From: Gammaproteobacteria bacterium
Lineage (GTDB): Bacteria; Pseudomonadota; Gammaproteobacteria; Chromatiales; Chromatiaceae
Length of the DNA: 5,921 bases
Direction of reading: 5' to 3'
Assembly: GCA_020630035.1 (NCBI GenBank)
Contig: JAHDCB010000105.1
Location: 1 to 5,921, forward strand
Shown here: positions 5,649 to 5,921 of the stretch, one piece after another
Position numbering within the stretch: position 1 is the first letter of the stretch
Layout of the letters: each line of letters opens with the position of its first letter
Translations under genes and position numbers: made by a program
The notes under the pieces: model-generated
Told to the model about the DNA's origin: nothing
The model's database searches: none
What the model saw: the letters and a program-made list of their open reading frames with translations, nothing else

Positions 5649-5921
5649 TTAAAGTTCAGCCTTGCAGGCCGTACGACTGCTCAGCGCCCACGACCAAAGG
5701 GCCGTGCCGTTGTTAGGCAACACCAGCAAAAGATGTTCGATAATCGCAAGACATAACAGTGTGCCGATCAACAAACCCGACGTATGACCAAAGGCATCAG
5801 CCGAAGGTGGCAGGTGGAAGAAAATTGCAGCACACACCACACAGGCCAATGTCACTGATAACGGAAACAACACACTGATCGTACGACGGCTGCGATAGGT
5901 CATCAGGTACTTAAGCTTCTC
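5649..5921 (-). CDS. puhE: PuhE, photosynthetic complex assembly membrane protein, C-terminal 90 residues (5' end cut by window)
   Basis: The frame is open from the window edge (E-K-L-K-Y-L-M-T-Y-R) to the TAA at 5649-5651, so the methionine at 5903 is internal and not a start. Two hydrophobic stretches are visible: about residues 15-37 (ISVLFPLSVTLACVVCAAIF) and about 44-69 (SGLLIGTLLCLAIIEHLLLVLP), followed by ALWSWAL and a short basic tail. This pattern (LFP-S-VT helix, a last helix ending in E-H-x-x-x-V-L-P, then LW-W-L) matches my recollection of the end of PuhE (DUF3623), a multi-pass inner-membrane protein of about 270 residues that helps assemble the reaction centre and light-harvesting 1 complex. 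Position directly upstream of hemA also fits photosynthesis clusters that have puhE-hemA. Only about a third of the protein is visible, so the name rests on this tail and on context. Confidence 0.75.
   Translation of the reverse strand, partial: EKLKYLMTYRSRRTISVLFPLSVTLACVVCAAIFFHLPPSADAFGHTSGLLIGTLLCLAIIEHLLLVLPNNGTALWSWALSSRTACKAEL

Noticed and set aside
5277..5756. Plus-strand open frame of 159 codons across the hemA 5' end and puhE
   Set aside because: Runs antisense through two recognised genes and their gap; no family resemblance or ribosome site noted.
1..5921. Undescribed multi-gene system, mobile element, CRISPR, tRNA or rRNA
   Set aside because: Nearly every base is accounted for by six known photosynthesis genes; no transposase, terminal repeats, spaced direct repeats or structural RNA were seen.

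Overview
This window is a piece of a purple-bacterial photosynthesis gene cluster. Every recognisable gene is on the minus strand, so transcription runs from position 5921 towards 1. In transcription order the genes are: the 3' end of puhE (photosynthetic complex assembly membrane protein), hemA (5-aminolevulinate synthase), bchI and bchD (two of the three Mg-chelatase subunits), bchO (alpha/beta hydrolase-fold accessory protein) and the 5' part of crtB (phytoene synthase). puhE and crtB are cut by the window edges. Intergenic gaps are 39, 25 and 25 nt, followed by two 4-nt stop/start overlaps. This spacing, with no visible terminator or promoter, points to one polycistronic unit.

The host is a (bacterio)chlorophyll-a-producing proteobacterium, either a purple phototroph or an aerobic anoxygenic phototroph. 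PuhE, BchO and an ALAS-type HemA next to bchID support this. I cannot fix the class from the sequence alone. The ALAS route is typical of Alphaproteobacteria and of photosynthesis clusters; the moderate GC content and gene order leave a gamma- or betaproteobacterial phototroph possible.

The operon has a clear metabolic logic. HemA makes 5-aminolevulinate, the first precursor of all tetrapyrroles. BchI and BchD, with BchH (not in this window), insert Mg2+ into protoporphyrin IX, the first committed step of bacteriochlorophyll synthesis. BchO is an accessory of that branch, CrtB makes phytoene for the carotenoids of the photosystem, and PuhE helps assemble the reaction-centre/light-harvesting complex. 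Precursor supply, the branch point, carotenoid entry and complex assembly are thus transcribed together.

The genes are well-known families, and I see no undescribed multi-gene system, mobile element, tRNA, rRNA or CRISPR. The less ordinary signals are at the RNA level. A perfect 8-bp hairpin between bchI and bchD holds the likely bchD Shine-Dalgarno in its 3' arm. Two perfect hairpins (10 bp and 7 bp) lie at the 3' end of bchO just before crtB. There is an A8 run inside bchI where a single-base slip would remove the C-terminal lid domain. An 18-bp perfect palindrome lies in the region encoding the BchD linker. No non-coding stretch exceeds 40 bases.
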